DNA of 64,000 nt from Amorphochlora amoebiformis (Eukaryota; Cercozoa; Chlorarachniophyceae), in contig BAAHQB010000126.1 of assembly GCA_054601695.1 (NCBI GenBank), forward strand, positions 124,001-188,000. The letters are read 5' to 3'. How positions within the stretch are numbered: position 1 is the stretch's first letter; each line of letters begins with the position of its first letter. Position numbers and translations under genes: made by a program. Shown here piece by piece: positions 40,297-64,000 of this stretch. The notes beneath the pieces are model-generated. The model was not told the origin of the DNA, did no database searches, and saw nothing but the letters and a program-made list of their open reading frames with translations.

Positions 40297-40370
40297 AACG
40301 AGAAAGTTGATGGAATAATCTTTGCTTAATCCGTAGATATATATATATATATATATATATGAGATAGATA
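38623..40370. other. TA-rich stretch with two tiny non-repeat islands
   Basis: Nearly all (TA)n, with TG/CA runs. Islands at 39515-39550 (CACGTGGTTGCACC) and 39833-39878 (ending CTTCCAAAG|GTATATG) could each hold a microexon, but neither joins a neighbouring exon in phase. One reading of the second is a start, ATGGAAGCTTCCAAAG. Confidence 0.5.
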
Positions 40371-40374
40371 CAGA

Positions 40375-40744
40375 GACTTAGAGATAAAGATAAAGAGAGA
40401 GAGAGAGAGAGAGCGAGTTTAGAGAGGAGGGAGAGAAAACTAGATTGAAATACAAATGTATGGATAGATAGATATAAAGAGAGAGCAAGAGAGATAGAAG
40501 AGAGAGAGGAAGAGAGAAAAAGAGAGAAGAAAAAATATATAAATAATATGTATGTAAATAAATAGAGAGAGAGAGAGAGAGAACAGAGAGATAAAAAGAA
40601 TAGTCCAAGTGCACGAAAATATAGAATAAGGGCGAGGAGAAATCACACAAAGAGAGGAAGAGAGAAAGAGAGAGAGAGAAGGAGAGACAAAGAGAGGGAA
40701 AGAGAGAGAGAGAGAGAAAAAGAGAGAAAAAGAAAATGAGAGAA

Positions 40745-40825
<81 letters not shown>

Positions 40826-41019
40826 ATATAAGAGAGAGAGAGATAGAGAGACTGAGAAAGAGGGAGAGAGAGGAAAGAGAGAGACAGACAGATAGAGAGC
40901 GATATATATACATATATATATATATATAGATAATATATATATATATATTAGGTAGAGAGAGAGGAGACAGAAAGAAAGTGAGAGAGAGAGAAAGAGAGAG
41001 AGGGAGGGCAAGAGAGAAA

Positions 41020-41053
<34 letters not shown>

Positions 41054-41095
41054 AAGAAAGAGAAGAGAGAAAGGGAGAGAGAGAAATAGAGCAAT
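40375..41095 (+). repeat. second GA-rich microsatellite
   Basis: GAGA/AAAGA/GGAGA repeats in two blocks (40375-40905 and 40954-41095) around a TA tract. Long Ser-Leu ORFs on the minus strand derive from it. Confidence 0.9.
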
Positions 41096-41303
41096 AGAAG
41101 AGTTCTTGAATTACATATACATATATTACATATATATATATATAAATATATGTGTATATATATATGAAATCATATAACATATAATTCTACAATATATAAA
41201 GTGAGACAGAAAGGAAAATTATTGAAGTCAGGAAAAAAACAAATGCCGATTTAATTGATTTGTGTTTTTCATGTCACGTGTGCTTTTAGCTCGGAGGAAT
41301 TCT

Positions 41304-41422
41304 TCACCGCGCGAACTGCGACATAATAAGGTCTAGATATCTTTATATCTGTCTTTGTATACACACATATATATTTACATACATATACACACACACACAT
41401 ATACGTATATATATATATATGC

Positions 41423-41505
<83 letters not shown>

Positions 41506-41935
41506 ATCTCACTCATGGGGAAACCTTTTTTTGACTAGCACGTCACCCAGAATGACACTATGTCACGTCACCATATTACGTGGCCTTGTCACGTGGCCAT
41601 GTCACGATTGACAAGCACACACGCATACACACACACGGATATACATACATATATATGTGGTGGTAACCTACTCTTTGATCAGAGTTGTGGTATCAATCAA
41701 GACAGAAGGGAATTTACTTACTGCCAAGAATTTGATTCACTTTGCTGAGTTTCAATATCAACTAAGGCAGAAATTGCCCAAAGATTGAATTATACTCATA
41801 TACAAATTTGAATGAAATACGTTTGCCGCGTATTCCATATTCCCACTTACCTCAGCGAAAGGAGTGATCAAATATTGAACAAGTCCAAACACTAGTGAGG
41901 CAAGCAAGTGATAGATACCGTTCATCATATCAATT
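41304..41935 (-). CDS. small protein, or last exons of a gene, with a hydrophobic segment
   Basis: Exons on the minus strand: 41851-41935, 41722-41761 and 41304-41332 (TGA at 41304-41306). The first two introns begin with strong GTAAGT donors. The first is a conventional 89-nt intron ending CTGCCTTAG, unlike the long TA introns around it. The reading is [20 protein letters not shown], then [19 protein letters not shown] and NLIMSQFAR, about 48 residues from the double ATG at 41923-41928, with one likely transmembrane helix. An exon upstream of 41935 is possible because an acceptor-like TATAG precedes it. The gene is divergent from the anoctamin gene. No family is recognised. The plus strand over the last exon is also open ([14 protein letters not shown]), but the minus reading has matching phases and a stop. 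Confidence 0.55.
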
Positions 41936-41969
41936 CTATATATATATATATATATATCCATATATGCAG

Positions 41970-42001
<32 letters not shown>

Positions 42002-42049
42002 GTATATATGTGTAAATATATGCGCAAAACACACACACACACGTATATA

Positions 42050-42088
<39 letters not shown>

Positions 42089-42125
42089 AATTGTATGCAC
42101 AGAAACAAACACACACATATATATG

Positions 42126-42159
<34 letters not shown>

Positions 42160-42498
42160 GAACATACACGCACACCCCTATATACTAGTACATATATATA
42201 TATATATATATGTATATAGATATATACGTATGTATATCATCAATATATTTGTTTAAAAATCTGTTTACATTTATACATATACATGTATATCTGTAGAATT
42301 ATATAACATATATGTATATATATATATAAATTGTTATTGAATTATTAGGTTAATATAAATATGTACATTTATATTATACACACAAACATCGACATGCATA
42401 TATATATATATCTCTATATATATATATATATACATGTATATATATATGTATATATATGTGTATATATATATATAAATATATATCTATATATACACATG

Positions 42499-42563
<65 letters not shown>

Positions 42564-42591
42564 CATACGTTATTTACGTGTTGTTATAATA

Positions 42592-63968
<21,377 letters not shown>

Positions 63969-64000
63969 GTATTTAGATGATATACATATATGTATATGTA

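Noticed and set aside
41290-41330. Plus-strand exon [14 protein letters not shown]
   Set aside because: No phase-compatible neighbour; the minus-strand terminal exon over the same bases has phase, acceptor and stop.

Overview
This window is nuclear DNA of a eukaryote, very probably a protist and plausibly an alga or a relative of one. The protein-coding sequence is cut into dozens of tiny exons, mostly 24-150 nt, with GT-AG junctions. They lie in introns made almost wholly of three materials: (TA)n microsatellite, telomere-like CCCTAA/TTAGGG hexamers, and tandem copies of the neighbouring exon edges. Most long open frames in the window are TA (YIYI), GA/TC (SLSL) or CCCTAA (TLTL/NPNP) artefacts. 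The genes were found by joining short exons whose phases agree. TTAGGG-type hexamers and a plastid-like coproporphyrinogen oxidase with a hydrophobic presequence fit several algal lineages, but the species cannot be named from this sequence.

Layout. 1-2.8 kb: TA tracts, a minisatellite and one possible minus-strand exon. 2.8-17.8 kb (+): a coproporphyrinogen III oxidase gene of about 20 exons, complete from the hexamer-flanked exons to the stop, with N-terminal exons only partly resolved. 17.8-19.7 kb: convergent intergenic DNA. 19.7-24.1 kb (-): an intracellular lipid-binding (FABP-like) gene of 8-9 exons. 24.19-25.6 kb (+): an unrecognised gene, divergent from the FABP-like gene with about 80 bp between start codons. 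27.4-35.6 kb (-): an unrecognised gene of at least eight phase-consistent exons whose 3' end was not found. 36.3-38.6 kb (+): a tentative membrane-protein gene. 41.3-41.9 kb (-): a short gene with a hydrophobic segment. 42.6 kb to the window end (+): a very long anoctamin (TMEM16, ANO10-like) gene, with an antisense gene nested in one intron at 50.3-50.9 kb.

The most striking structure is shared by the genes on both strands. Introns repeatedly carry tandem, partly decayed copies of the exon edge beside them. After an exon the copies keep the exon's last 15-60 nt plus its 5' splice site. Before an exon they keep the 3' splice site plus the first exon bases. I call these splice-junction echoes. 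Telomere-like introns show a second pattern: the hexamer is almost always CCCTAA on the transcribed gene's sense strand, where each CCCTAAC supplies a CTAAC branch-point-like motif, and single changes (CCCTAG) supply the acceptor AG. The (TA)n introns likewise supply TATATAG| acceptors and |GTATATAT donors. No tRNA, rRNA, CRISPR array or recognisable transposon was seen.
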